Made by a program: the position numbers and the translations under genes. Below the pieces are notes generated by a model. The model was not told the origin of the DNA, ran no database searches, and saw only the letters and a program-made list of their open reading frames with translations. From contig CM075860.1 in assembly GCA_037975125.1 (NCBI GenBank), forward strand, positions 20,979,589-21,043,588: DNA of 64,000 bases, given 5' to 3'. Within the stretch, counting starts at the first letter, position 1; every line of letters starts with the position of its first letter. The DNA comes from Latrodectus hesperus (taxonomy: Eukaryota; Arthropoda; Arachnida; Araneae; Theridiidae). Positions 51,875-64,000 of this stretch are shown here, in pieces.

Positions 51875-54800
51875 AATTATTAAAGTGATGCCTTTTTAAA
51901 GTAACATAATACGCGCAGTTTTGAGTTCAAATTTCAAACAGAGAAATCTTTCAAAGGTATGTCAATAAAAACAGATTAACTAGATTCATATTTAATATTG
52001 ATAATGATATCACATTGTTGGCATTCTATATATTATAAGATACTTATAAAAGTTTTGCTTATTTCGCTAACAATAGTTTCTATTTTTTACTTTAAACAAT
52101 CTGCTTAGAGGATTCGCTTTGAAAACAACAGTCCTAGAATTACTTTTTTCACTTTTATTTTCTTTCATGCTATTATTATTCATTATTGCATGTTAGCATC
52201 ATTGCATATAAATATTATTCATTATTCAAAGTTAGAGTTTCATTTTTTGATGTCCTTATTACATGCATATACAATATGATTTCTATGGTTAGTTAAAAAT
52301 TTATTACAAATTAAAATTATTTTTATTTAGAAATATTAGAATTGGCTTAAGATAGTTCATACTTAATTGTTTATTAAAAACTAAATTTTAACAATTATTA
52401 TTAAAATATAAAATTTTTGATAGTAAAATTATATTTAGTTTTTCAATTTCTATTTTACAGTAAGAAATGTCAAATACTTTCCTCTATTCTAACCAATGAG
52501 CAATTATTTACTTACTACTGACTTACCGGAGACAACTAGTGTACAAACCAGGGGAATAATATTTAAAGACTTAATGTTTTGGTGTAAATTAAAGGATATA
52601 AAATTGCAATGAATTGGATAAATTAGATTTTATTTAAATTAAACTCTAAGGATATGCATTACTGCATTTTGAATAAAAATAAAAACATTATTGTGGCATC
52701 GAATTTATTTATATAGATACAAGCATATCATTTAATTATACAATTATATTTATTTAAAGAATAGCAACATAAAAATATTGAAGAAAAAGAATTATGGAAA
52801 TTAAATGCTTATAATGAAAATTGCATAATATTATGGAAATGAATATGTAAGTGTTATTTTTAAAAGTTATTACTGTTAATTATAGTGCTACACATCTGCA
52901 TGCAGTATTAAATAATAATCAAGAACAGTTGCTACATATCATTTTTGTACCATTAAATTAATTTTAAAGAAGAGTTGCTGAATAGGAACAAAATTATTTC
53001 GCTTAAAATATATTGAAAGATGTAAGTTGCAATTATTACATAAATATTAAGTCTTAGGCATATTATATAAATTTTAAATCTTATCCTTAAATATTAGGCA
53101 GTCATTATTATTAATTTTACTTTAAGCACACGTACGTAAAGGATCTTGAAAAAAATTTACAAATTTCACAAAGAGTAACACAAAATACTTCATTGCATTT
53201 ATAATTAATAACATTACAAAATATTATTAGAATTACAACATCTCGGTGAATGAGATGTCTCTGATTTTTCATTATAATCCAGATAGAGTTTTATGTGAGT
53301 CTAAATAATAAAGCTTAATTTCTAAATATTTTCTAATGTATTTAGTTTATTGTTCATAATACTTAGTTCTGAATATTGGACAGAAAATAATTCAAGTCTA
53401 AACTTAGTTTTACTTCAGAATTAAGTATTATTATATTAGGCATTATGAATAACTAACTTTATATATTTCAGTGTGACTTTCATAAACTTTCTGAAGCTTT
53501 TCAAGGAATAAATTGTGAAATTTTTTAGCCTAAAAGGTACGCAAAACAATCTTAGTATAAAAAAGAATCTTCTATATAAAAGGTTTGATAAATAAATAAT
53601 ATTTTCTACTTTATATTAGTAGGCTTCTGATAAATATTTATAAAGAGCTGAATAAAAATCACTTACGCATTATATTATGGACTCAGCAGAACAAATTTAT
53701 AAATCCACAAAATATCAAATAACACAACAGACTTCAAAAGAGGAGCAAACAGCTTTTAAATTAGCTCAATTTCATCAATAAAAATGTATGGATAAACAAC
53801 TTTCATACAAAAACTACACTCGGTTGCTACTCATACATTTCTCTTTCTGTGCTAAATTATATAAATTTTTTGAAGAAAAAGTAAAGAATCGAAGAGGTTC
53901 TATTTTTTATATCAAGAATTTATTCCACTATCCATACAAAAAGAGCTGGCAAAGTAAATCACTTATTCGAGTTCCGTCAACAAATGGGAAAAAGAAAGTC
54001 GAAACTACGGGCAACTCTTGGTGAAAATCGATCTCCTCTTCGTCTTTTTTGCTTCGTCTGGATAAATCCAATTCTTCGGTTGCTTCTTAAATAAATCTAT
54101 CTACTCGAATAAACAGTTTACTTAGATGCAAGTCAATGGGAAAGCTATTAGGAAATATCTTAAGTCAAAGTCTCTTTCACTTAAATAATATATTTTTCAA
54201 CGGATTTCAGTAAATGGAAAATTAAGATTATTTATTGCATGTGAACTGGCAGTAGTATCAGTAAAATAATTTTCTTATTATGAACTATTAATGATGAATT
54301 TTTAAAACATAATTTCATTATTTTTATCCTTGGTATTTTAATTTACAGTTCTTAAATGGATAATTCAAATGTGTGGTGAAATCGGACACACAGTAATTAC
54401 ATAAAATTAAAAATTAGTTCGAAATAGAAGGATTAGTGTTCTTAATAAAAATATTAATCCTAATTCGGTGAAAAACAAGTAGTTATTTTCATTTACTTAA
54501 TAACAGCGAAAGCAATTAATAACAAAATAAAGCATTGTTCTTTACAGTTAAATAGTATTTAAATGTAGACAGATAGATAGTAGCACTTTAAAGCAGGAAA
54601 GATTAATTAATATTATTTAACAACAGAGATAAATTGATTTATTTACTTAGATAACTGAACTTATCACCTGATCAGTTTTGTTACATATTCACTTAAATTA
54701 ATTAAGTAATTGATATTTGAGTAAAAAACTTCTTAATAGTTACAGTTAATGTGAGATATAGTTAAATGAAAACATATATTAAGAGAAAAAAAGAAGTTTA

Positions 54801-56229
54801 TAAATTATTTGTATTAGATCTAACAAATTGGCAAGTCAGATGAAAGTTAAGCATTCGCAGTTTGAATGCTGTAATTATAATTGTTTAGTCATAACTTTTT
54901 GTAAGGATGAAGCAATAAAAATAAGAAATTTAAAATCAAAATTGTTAATCATACCAAGTTTTTCTTAAAATTACTCTTAAAATGTCAAAAATTCTAAAAT
55001 ATAAAAATTTCGAATAAAAATGTTTTTAAGATGTAAAAGGTAAAAATTATGGTGAAATAAACCTTTTTTTTCTAGGTTATCACTTTTTAAAAGGTGTGTT
55101 TGATTGATAAAATATAATTCCTAAGCCGGTTTGCTGTAATTAGTAAGTGACAATATGAACACACAGTAAGTGATACTAGACAAACTGTTCTTATTAATTA
55201 GTGTTAAAAATATTAAAACTATATTTTTGAAAGATCTATGAGAAACCTTTGCTTTTCTTTTCATAAGCAATACACTAGTAAGAAATAAAAACATGTTTTT
55301 TTAAAAAAATTATTTAATATTTCAAAACAAGAAATGTTTTTGAAATTTTAAATAATTTTTTAAATTTCTTTCGGAGTATGTTTTTTAAAAATGGAAATGG
55401 AGAGATTCTCTTTCGAACAAAATTTTTCGAATTATTTGCAACTTATAACTGAAGAAAAATTTTGCACAATAACTAAAGTGGGCTTATCTATAAATATTCT
55501 GATATGCTTTTTTAAATATAGCAAATTGCACACATATATTTTTATGTATCTGATCAGTGTGAATCCAAAATTTGTCCTATTTTTGAAATACAAAAGAAAT
55601 ACATAACAATCAATACTTATATTTGACTTCCAATTTAATTCGAAAATTGTGTAATCATTTAGGAAAAATACCGAGTAATACTCGTTGATTAGTCGGCATT
55701 TTGGTCTTTGATTCAAGAGAGTTGTAGGTTCGGTTTCTATTTTGAAGTTTATTTTTTTAGATGTACTTGGGAAAATATTTATAAATTTCGTTCAATCTTT
55801 ACAAGTATAACTCTCACTTTGTACAGATAAGATGCGATACACATTTTTCTACCCTTAGCTCTTATGGAAAAACGATAGTTTTAAAACATCATTCCTAAAA
55901 TGACATGCAGGGTAATTATAATCAAAGTTTAAAAACGATATAAAAAAAGCGCTGAAAATAATACCAAATTTGAATGGAATATTTTTAAAAAAGGTTAAAA
56001 TAGTTTGGCATAAGCAAAACTAGTTTAGAATTTCATCAACAGATGGCGCTGCTTTAAAAGATTTCGATTATGAATTTCGAATAAATCATAAAATAAAGCG
56101 AAGCTGTTAGTTACATAACTTAGCTTTTATTATATGAGTCATTTTTCATTTATTTTCATTCGAAATTATGTTGAAGAGTACGGTTAATCATATATTGAAA
56201 CAACTGTACTTTTCGCGGTACATGACTGC
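51875..56229. other. AT-rich non-coding DNA
   Basis: A featureless A/T-rich stretch. The 78-codon frame at 53788-54024 ends in a slightly GC-richer segment up to about 54090 but carries no known domain. Frames at 55391-55606 and 55432-55716 overlap on opposite strands and are unsupported. Confidence 0.5.
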
Positions 56230-56419
56230 AGAGGGGCAGTGTAGTTTGTTACGCAAGTCAGTCCATCTCATGATAAGATCTTATAACATTAGATAAGAAA
56301 AAACAATTTTTATTGGTTCCGAGGGCAAAAAACCTCATGAAAAGCATCAATCAAATCGGTTTTCAATTTTCCTAAAGATTAAACCACATCAAATGCACCA
56401 AACAAATCGGTCATAAAAT

Positions 56420-57403
56420 TTCTCGAAACTAACGCAAAACATGTCCGGTATGCTGTCAACAATCTGATGGAACAAGATGAAATCGAAAAGCAGAATGTTT
56501 CATTACTTATCGAAGTATCTCTGGAGTCACATTCAGAATATGCTATGCAATGAAGGCTTCGATTCAGCTAAGTTTCCAATCGGAGAGCTGAAAACATCTT
56601 TTAGACATCTCATCATCTTTTAGATTGAACATCCTTTCAGCTAGACAGCGAGTAGTCACATGAACTCAGATAAAATGATAGGAATGAAATATAGTAATTT
56701 TAACATTTCCGGAAGGTCCTTTCAGTTGCTGCTTCACTAAATTTGTAATAAATGAGTGCGATCTTGTATAAAAGTAATCCAATTCATATTGTTGCAGAGC
56801 TGGAACGATGTGGTTCCGCAAATGATACTTATTGTGCTTACCAGTGATAATACAAGTGACAATACCGAAAGAGCATAGTTTTTTGAAGAAAAAAAATAGC
56901 TTCGGGATAAATATTACCGTAAACTCGTACTAACAGTGATCTTTACAAAATGAAGTAATATTAATAGATTGGCAAGTGGTATTTTTGTTGATTGCATTTG
57001 GAGATTCTGTTCTATGGTCATTCATTGAACGTTTCTCTGCGCGAGCAAGGAATTCTAATACAAAATACTTTCTTGCGGAAAGTTTACCAGGAAACAGTTC
57101 TTGCTTATGAGTAATTTTGTAGGAATGATAGTGCTGGATGCTTTGTAGAATTTTATTAAACTTTTTCACTGGCATGTGTTAAACATGCCAGTGAAAAAGT
57201 TCAGGTAATCTTGATTGCACTGTATGCTTGCATGCCATCACACGGCTCCTTCTGCATGACAGTGGCTGTATCTTCAACTGTCGTGGAACCAATTCTTTTC
57301 TTCCTTCTACCAGAGTGAACATGAAAAAAAAATTTATCTTATCGAATTTCTGAATAATTTTTTTCTGATCCATGGCATTAACGCTATCAATGCCTCTTTT
57401 CAT
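56420..57403 (-). pseudogene. Decayed mariner-like transposase
   Basis: Read on the minus strand in several frames. It contains an N-terminal part (MDQKKIIQKFDK, then ELVPRQLKIQPLSCRR), HSYKITHKQEL (like the family's 'HPYKIQLVQEL') and FFFKKLCSFGIVTCIITGKH. Next are IVPALQQYELDYFYTR, the lead-in to the second catalytic Asp, and NVTPEIL with VMKHSAFRFH as in mariner C-termini. The catalytic block after YELDYFYTR is missing, and stops are frequent. A 43-bp perfect hairpin at 57159-57201 interrupts the N-terminal part. Terminal repeats were not identified, so element borders are open. Confidence 0.65.
57159..57201. repeat. Perfect 19-bp inverted repeat, 5-nt loop
   Basis: AACTTTTTCACTGGCATGT (57159-57177) and its exact complement (57183-57201) flank GTTAA. 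It lies inside the mariner remnant, where both minus-strand frames on either side start or end with its sequence. Confidence 0.93.
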
Positions 57404-58096
57404 GCCTTTGAGTGTTCAGACCTTTTGCTGCGTATGTAAAAGAACTTTATAAGTAAAGTCTAATCCTGTATTAAGAGAATGATGACGAACATTTTAGATG
57501 CGAAATAAGAAAAAGCCGTGTAGAGACCGTTTTGTGCCAATGGTAATGACTCGTGCTCGTAATAAATATTTTCATTTACATATTTTGGTGCTTACAGCAA
57601 CATCTAGTGATAAAATTTAGAACTATTTCTCTCATACCATTTTTTTAAATAATATTTATTTGAAATTTTTATTTCATATTGATCAGTAGTTTTTTTTTTT
57701 TTTGAATAATGTTTATTTGAAATTTTTGTCATTCTGATCAGTAGTTATTTCTTATTGATTTTCAAAATTTATAATTAATTTTACTCGACGTTAATTATGG
57801 TTTAAAATAACTATAAAAATGGTAAAGAAAATTTTGAATTAAAACAAAATTTTCGTCTTAAGTAGGCGGAGACTTGCATTCTTATACTAGTTTCATTCTC
57901 TTCTCTGTTGCTACGCTCAATTTAAAACTGAATAAAAATTCGTCAAACAAGCAAGATAGTATTTCGAAATGAGCTTGTTTAGTATGTGGTGGATTGAATA
58001 TCATATGTATAGATCAATGTGATGCCATGCTAAATTTACTCTGAAATGTTAATATTAATAAAAATAATGCTAGAATGAACAAAACTATTGCTTGTT
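57404..58096. other. AT-rich DNA with a short tandem duplication
   Basis: TTTATTTGAAATTTTT and TGATCAGTAGTT occur together twice (about 57646-57691 and 57704-57747), separated by a T run. The first 150 bases may include the outer end of the mariner remnant. Confidence 0.5.
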
Positions 58097-58316
58097 GCAC
58101 AGATGCCGTATAATCCAGATTGCTAAAACCTGAGTTTGATGTTTTTTTGGCGGATTAGAGATGGAGACCTATAGGAATTAAGCAGAAAATTCTAATTTGG
58201 CAACCCTATTATATACGTCATCTTGTACGTCACAGTACGTCAACTTTGCAACATTTATAAGAATCATCGGCAAAAATATTCAGAATTTTGCATCCTACAT
58301 TATACGGCATCTGTGC
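58097..58316. mobile_element. MITE copy B, with perfect 18-bp terminal repeats
   Basis: A 220-bp element whose ends are perfect inverted repeats GCACAGATGCCGTATAAT (58097-58114 and 58299-58316), with looser inverted similarity extending to about 60 bp. It has three TACGTCA sites near the centre and no open frame. Flanks TTGCTTGT on the left and TTGCTTCT on the right (one base from the tip) may be an 8-bp target duplication with one mismatch. The superfamily is unresolved. Confidence 0.85.
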
Positions 58317-60507
58317 CTTGCTTCTTACATAACAAAATATAGAATAATTAATGTATTCGCTGTCAATTAAAACATATGACAAATACATCTCGCATTCAAA
58401 TTTTTCTATACATTGTAAAATAGCATCTGTTAAGAAATAATTTAAGTATTGTTATAAGTTTCTCTTGATAAAAGACATTTTTTTTCATAAATTATATGAA
58501 AATAATATTTATAACATAAATGTGAAATTTATGTTATCTTTTGTTTTCAATTTGAATAAAATAATGGCTACAACTTTAGTGACATTAATTAATATAAAAA
58601 CAGGGGGTCACAATTAAAATTTCTGTAATTCTTGAATCCAAATCTAATAAATCTTTGAAACATTATATGTAAGTATTATGATTAGAAATTGAAAAACGTT
58701 AGAATTTTGCTAATGCTTTATGAAGAAATAAAATCTCAAGTACTAAGTGAATACTCAATTCTCATAATATATATTTAAAGTATATAAATATTACATAACC
58801 TCTATTTATCAATAAAATATAAATACAAAAGAGTAAGTGTTTTCTTGTATTTTAAAATGATTTTTGTAAAGATACAAATTCAGAATTGGAAGATTCCTTC
58901 ACATGAATTCCAGAAAATATTGAAAATATGCAAATCACTCAATTGTTTGACTTAAAAATAATAACTTTAATCATAGAAAAGAATATCTAGGAATTATAAT
59001 AAGTTAATAGTTTCATTAATCTTTTAAATTTATTGCACAAAAATAATGTCTCAAATTGAAATTTTACTGCAATTTAAAAAATACTATATTTAAATCCATT
59101 AAAAAGATACAAATTCTATTTTTATTTTTATTATAATATTTTTATTTTATCTTTTATTTTTATTATTTTTTCACCCTTATTATTTTTATCACTGACAAAA
59201 AGTCAATGAAAAAATAATTTTTATTTGTGTTGGAAAATTCACACACACAAATTTGATATTACAGTTTATAAATTTATATGTTATCTTAAATTTTTTACAC
59301 ATAATACCTTTTATTCTGTTCTTTTATTCTTCTTTATGTAAAGAATTTTGAAATTATAAAGTTATTTCACACACATGCTTTTGATTCTGATAATTTAGAT
59401 TTGAAAAAATCTGTGATTAATTCTAATTACACTTTCCTCCAAATTAGAATTTTTAAGGAACTAAAATTTCCTTTTGTATCTATTGATATTTTCAGAGCTT
59501 TAATTTTAGTTCAATAAAGTTTTAACAAAGCAAAACGATTGAAAAATGAGAGAAATAATTTTTGAAAATAATACGATATATATATATTTTTAAAATAATA
59601 AAATTCTATATTTTTGTAAATGAGCGCACGTAAACTAAACGCATACATTTCGGTTTCAAATAACTTTTGAATAAAGTCTAAACTACTTTGTGCCACAAGA
59701 GAAGATGCAAACAATATATTTCTTACTATTGGAGCATTTGAATTTTACAGTGTAGATGCTTTCCAAGTATAAACTTTATAAAAAAATTTATTTTATTTCT
59801 TGAGCTCAGGTGTTACAATCTAAAGATATTTCCTTTTTATTTTTTATTTTATTTAAGTTTACGATAGTTGTGTGTCTTCAATATATATATCTTATATTTT
59901 TAACTATAACTGTAACTAAAACATTTCAATTCCTAGATAACTTACTGTTTATTCATAGTATTTGTTACTAGAATTCCTCAAGATGTATATACAGTAACAT
60001 TTTGGAAAATAAATTCAGACAAGAGCTTTGTTTTGATGCATTCTGGTTTTCATTTCCTTTTGTGATTGGCCTGGAAATTCTCAAATATCTAAGAGTATAC
60101 GGTTGAAAATTTATCACACTTAATTTTTGATTTCATCAAAATCTTTCAATAATGCGCAGTTTTGCTTTCATTTCATTAAATTTTCGCTTATATTTCAAAA
60201 TGTATCATTTCTTATGTAATTATTTTATTAATTTACAACATTGTTAATAAAACATGTTTTGTGAATATTTAAAAATATCATTTTATTTTAAAAAACTATT
60301 TTATTTTTGTAAAGTATTACTATAATTCCACAAATAGTTCGTAAATATTAAAAAATATTACTGTAAAAGTAAAAAGATTCATTTAAAAAATAAAATTTAT
60401 ACTAAGTTATATTGATGCAATAGTTATATAATTTATGCTTACATAGAATTAGAACTAGTGTAACATAAATTAAGTTATCGATGTTTATACAATTATTAAT
60501 CATTTAT
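58317..60507. other. AT-rich non-coding DNA
   Basis: No gene; the minus-strand frame 59511-59714 is unsupported. Confidence 0.55.
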
Positions 60508-60567
60508 GTTTTCCTAACTACTGTAATTACATAAATGTAATTATGCAATTACAGTAGTTGGAAAAAC
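60508..60567. repeat. 26-bp imperfect inverted repeat, 8-nt loop
   Basis: The arms 60508-60533 and 60542-60567 match at 23 of 26 positions (core AACTACTGTAATT). A third partial copy of the arm (TTACAGTAGTTAG) lies at 60586-60598 in direct orientation to the right arm. Confidence 0.85.
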
Positions 60568-60598
60568 TTTCAGATGTTTATGTCGTTACAGTAGTTAG

Positions 60599-62099
60599 CT
60601 TTTATTAATATTTTTAATGGCATTTAATATACTTTCTACTTTTTGTAGTTACAATTTATTTCACTCATTTATTTTATTGTTTGAAGATTTCACAGCAAAG
60701 CAAAATTTTAGCATTTCTGTTCTCTCCTAAAATTATTTTATTTTTACTTAGTATTATTCATTTTCATATTTTTATAAGAATTTTTTTCTTTAATTTTTAA
60801 GAAAAGTTTTTATTGACCTTTGATTTTTTGAGCATCATAAATATTTTTGAGGATATTTGAAATTTTTGTTTCAAAGCAAAATTATTCTATGTCAGCAAAG
60901 TTTCAGCTGTATACATTGAAAGTGTACAGAGTTGCATCTTCATTTTATTGATTAAAAATTTTTTTCTTTAAAAATATAGAGTTTTTCTCTTTCATTTTCA
61001 ACGCACAATAATTAATTAAAATAGTTCCTTTATTTCCAAAAAGTGCAATTATTTGAATGGGGTCCGGTGCCAGTTCATTCGAATGATTGGAGTTCTAATG
61101 TAAATGGTATTTGTACCATATTGTTTTAATTTATTACTCTTTAAAATTTCCAATATTTAAGAAATTATTCGTAGATTATTTATAATACTCTTTATAATAT
61201 TAATAATATTTTTGGCAACCTTAAGTTTCAATTTTTATAATAAGGATTTCGTTAATGAACCGTACTTTATAACCATAGATTTTTCTTAAATGAGAAATTT
61301 ATTAAGTCGCACATTTAATCTAAAAATATCTTATGTGCGTTATCTATTGAAATTTCTTTGACGAACAAATCATGTACTGTGCAAATGTTCTCTGTTTTTT
61401 TTACAAAAATTAACTATTAAATTTATTAGTTTTTCAAAACTTCGATAAAGATTTTGAAATACCTAACCACCTGAAAAGTAATTTCATTTCTTATTAAAAT
61501 ATAACTAGCAATTCATCTCTCTTTTAGTTCAATCAAAAAATCCCTTAAAAAAGATGATAAAAATATTGAAATTTTCAGATTTTATTCATCCATTTTGAAT
61601 TTTAATAACAGTAAATCTTTCATTCAGTGTTTAAGTTTCATTGTCCTTTTTACGTTTATTTTTGAATTTCGTTAATTTATTTTTACGCTAGAGGGAGTGT
61701 GTGGTTGAGGTAGCCAAGGCCTGTAAAGGGCTTTTGTGCTAGTGTAGTAGATGTATAACCATTTAATTAACAATTAACATACAAATGTATACATTCGTAT
61801 AATTAACATTTTCTATAGCTTCTTAAAATTTTTCAATTGCGTTATTTGATTTTCAAATAAATTCAGATTCTTTCTACGTAACTTAGTAGACCAAGACTTC
61901 AAACACTTTGCAATGATTTTATCACGAATCTATTTATTTTAGTATAAATATTCTATTATTAAATTATCATATTCTATTTTATTAAAAATTAACTGATATT
62001 TCTGACTTATTCAATGTGGTCAAAGTTCACCTTAGTCTACTGTTAAAATTTTTAAGAAAAAATTGTTTTTCTGGGAATATTTGAGCAAATCACTAGAAA
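60599..62099. other. AT-rich non-coding DNA
   Basis: Nothing recognised. A small less AT-rich patch near 61690-61740 has no open frame. Confidence 0.5.
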
Positions 62100-62520
62100 A
62101 CTGCATGTATCAAAGTGTATAAAAAACTGTCTCGCTTCTCTTTTCTTTATCTCCCCTTCCCTGTCTCCGACCTGGAATCCTGACCTTGGGTGAGGGAAAG
62201 GGGCCATTCCGCCCACCGCGACTACAGCACCACCCAGTCACCCTCTTTTTCTTTGCCAACTGATTTCATCGACTCGTAATAAATACTCATACGATCAGAC
62301 ATAAAATGGCGACCACTTTGTCGACAAGTGTTCTCCACTTCAGTTGGAACTATTCGGATTATTCCTTTTTTTGTTTCGCTTTTTATTGTTCGTCTGGAAA
62401 TGTCTGCCGTTCTTTATGCTTACAAAAAAAATTTGGCAGTTCTGCTTCAAATTGGGTCCTTAGGGACGTTCGAGGACATGTCTCGAATTTGTTACTTAAA
62501 TTTCAGTAAATACGTTAGAA
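62100..62520 (+). promoter_or_regulatory. GC-richer island, candidate promoter and first exon
   Basis: A TATAAAAAA box at 62118-62126 is followed by a pyrimidine tract (62130-62166), then CCCACCGCG-type GC-rich sequence. An ATG at 62306 stands in good animal context (ATAAAATGGCG). It opens 67 codons, MATTLSTSVLHFSWNYSDYS onward, ending at 62507-62509. The peptide resembles nothing I know. The ATGGC core is also a Pho/YY1-type site, so a regulatory element is an equal possibility. Promoter, enhancer and non-coding exon cannot be told apart here. Confidence 0.3.
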
Positions 62521-64000
62521 ACATTTACTTAGATATATAATTATAGTATGAAATAAATATGAAATAGAAAGATCAAAATATTCTATCTAAATATAAATAA
62601 TTAGCAAATGCAATTTATTATCTCAGATATTACAGTAATATGAAAGAAAAATATTTCATTAAAATGCGATATAGTTACTCAGTAAATATTATAAACGATA
62701 ACTTTCCAGTGTTTGAAATCAGACTCAGTCTCATTTGGCTTAAAATGACAGATGAATTTTATTTTATAAGTATAAGAGAACTAAAAAAAATTTAACTTAC
62801 TTTTAAATTTTACTTTTTTTATTTTGATTGGATAGAGGAGACTATAATGCAGTAATGATGAATTTGATAAGTTTAATTGTGAATAAATCCCTTTGTTATA
62901 AATTAAAAGTAATTAAAATAAATTAAGTAAAGACTTATTAGATTTATCTGATAATTGTTAAACATCGGTTATATGCATGAGAGTTAATTTAAAATAGTTT
63001 AAATCTACGCTCGGTGGCATTTTATTCAATAGAAATTTTCTTTAAAAAAGTTAGAATTGAAGTCTTAAAAAGGAAAAGGAAATTTTTATTACTTTGTACT
63101 TCAGTAGGGAATTGAGTTTTGAAAATTTCAATGCATAATTAACTACAAGCAATTCTATATGCAATCTGTGGATCATCATTTCCTTAAACCTTTTATAAAG
63201 AATTTTAAAATGTGTTTTGAAGTTAGACTGTTGGCAAAAAGTAATTAATTGTGCAGAATTTTATCTCATTATATTTAAAAAATAAGAAATGAGAGATTAA
63301 TGGTGAAATACTATGGAATATTAACAGATGAAGGACACATTTGGGTTTGTAATTCATTGATCATTAATAAATTCCTCTTTGAATTTATAGCTTTGCAAGG
63401 CTTAAAAACTACTTGTTTTTAGAATATCTTCTCTTTCAAAAATTCTTCCGACAAATAACTTGAAATATACCAAGAAAAATACACCCATTTTTTTAAATTA
63501 ACCGTTTACTCCCAAATACTGATATTTTTCTCAGAGGAAATATTGCTTATTGTATTACATTAACTAGATGAAGTGATTGTTTACAGAGATGAAAAGCCAC
63601 AAAACGTAATTTTGGGTAAATCCTCAAACAGGCACATAATCATGAAAGTGTTGTTTAATTTTTATTAAATTACTAGGTGAAAACTTTTACTATTAACATG
63701 TATATTTTGAACTTGGAGGTAAGGAAATAGAAATTTTGAATCTTAATTCAATGCGTGGGTGCTAAATGTTAGTTGAAAGAAAAACGAACATTATATTCAC
63801 TATATTTTCGCCATATATAAAATATGCAAGGCACAAAAATGATTCAAAGTAAAAAAAAAAACTTGAGTTAATTAATTTTGGTAAGGGAATGCCAGGCAAT
63901 ATATATAAACGGATCATATTTAAGAAATGCAATGGAAACTTGAAAAGCAATTACTATATCTCAAGATAAGCATCGACATATTTGATTAAAAATTACAGGA
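62521..64000. other. AT-rich non-coding DNA
   Basis: No supportable gene to the window edge; the minus-strand frame 63762-63950 is unrecognised. Confidence 0.55.

Noticed and set aside
53330..53460. Imperfect inverted similarity around TTCATAATACTTAGTTCTGAA
   Set aside because: Gaps and mismatches are too many in AT-rich sequence to separate it from chance without a computed alignment.
53788..54024. 78-codon plus-strand frame
   Set aside because: Composition-driven, no recognised domain, no supporting regulatory context.

Overview
This is about 64 kb of eukaryotic nuclear DNA. It is very AT-rich, with long (TA)n microsatellites, and I can support no intact protein-coding host gene, rRNA, functional tRNA or CRISPR array. 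All coding sequence I recognise belongs to transposable elements. One Tc1 transposase family (opening MPRVRRRNAY, with a DD34E catalytic core), tRNA-headed SINEs and spider-like LINE 3' ends point to an arthropod, most plausibly a spider. That is an inference from family resemblance, not something read directly. The window is best seen as a gene-poor intergenic region or a very large intron.

Layout. 1-5.5 kb: AT-rich DNA, a 27-bp tandem repeat, a 5'-truncated LINE with target-site duplications, a 72-bp near-perfect palindrome, a GC-richer island and a complete SINE. 5.5-14 kb: AT-rich DNA with fold-backs, a roughly 100-bp tandem repeat, a decayed mariner-like transposase and a SINE. 14-18.3 kb: a retroposon cluster of tRNA-derived SINEs on both strands and two LINE 3' ends. 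18.3-38.9 kb: mostly featureless AT-rich DNA with hairpins, microsatellites, a 50-bp minisatellite and a GC-richer island at 24.4-24.8 kb that is open on both strands. 38.9-46.1 kb: a DNA-transposon cluster: an internally deleted mariner, a nearly intact Tc1 with a single-base frameshift, and an older Tc1-like element with long IR/DR-type ends and a SINE nested in one arm. 46.1-64 kb: further SINE pieces, several GC-richer islands that could be regulatory (46.5, 49.0-49.7 and 62.1-62.5 kb), two copies of a MITE carrying TACGTCA sites, and a decayed mariner on the minus strand.

How the parts relate. The LINE 3' ends share a homologous ORF2 C-terminus, a small stem-loop overlapping the stop codon, and a simple-repeat tail. 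The tRNA-derived SINEs end in a similar stem-loop and the same (AAC)n tail. This fits SINEs being mobilised by a resident LINE, and it is supported by 10-13 bp target-site duplications on four insertions. Both Tc1 copies lie at TA or TA-derived sites. A second theme is a series of short, near-perfect inverted repeats with small loops that match no recognised transposon. Coordinates of element boundaries were read by eye; no alignment or database search was run.
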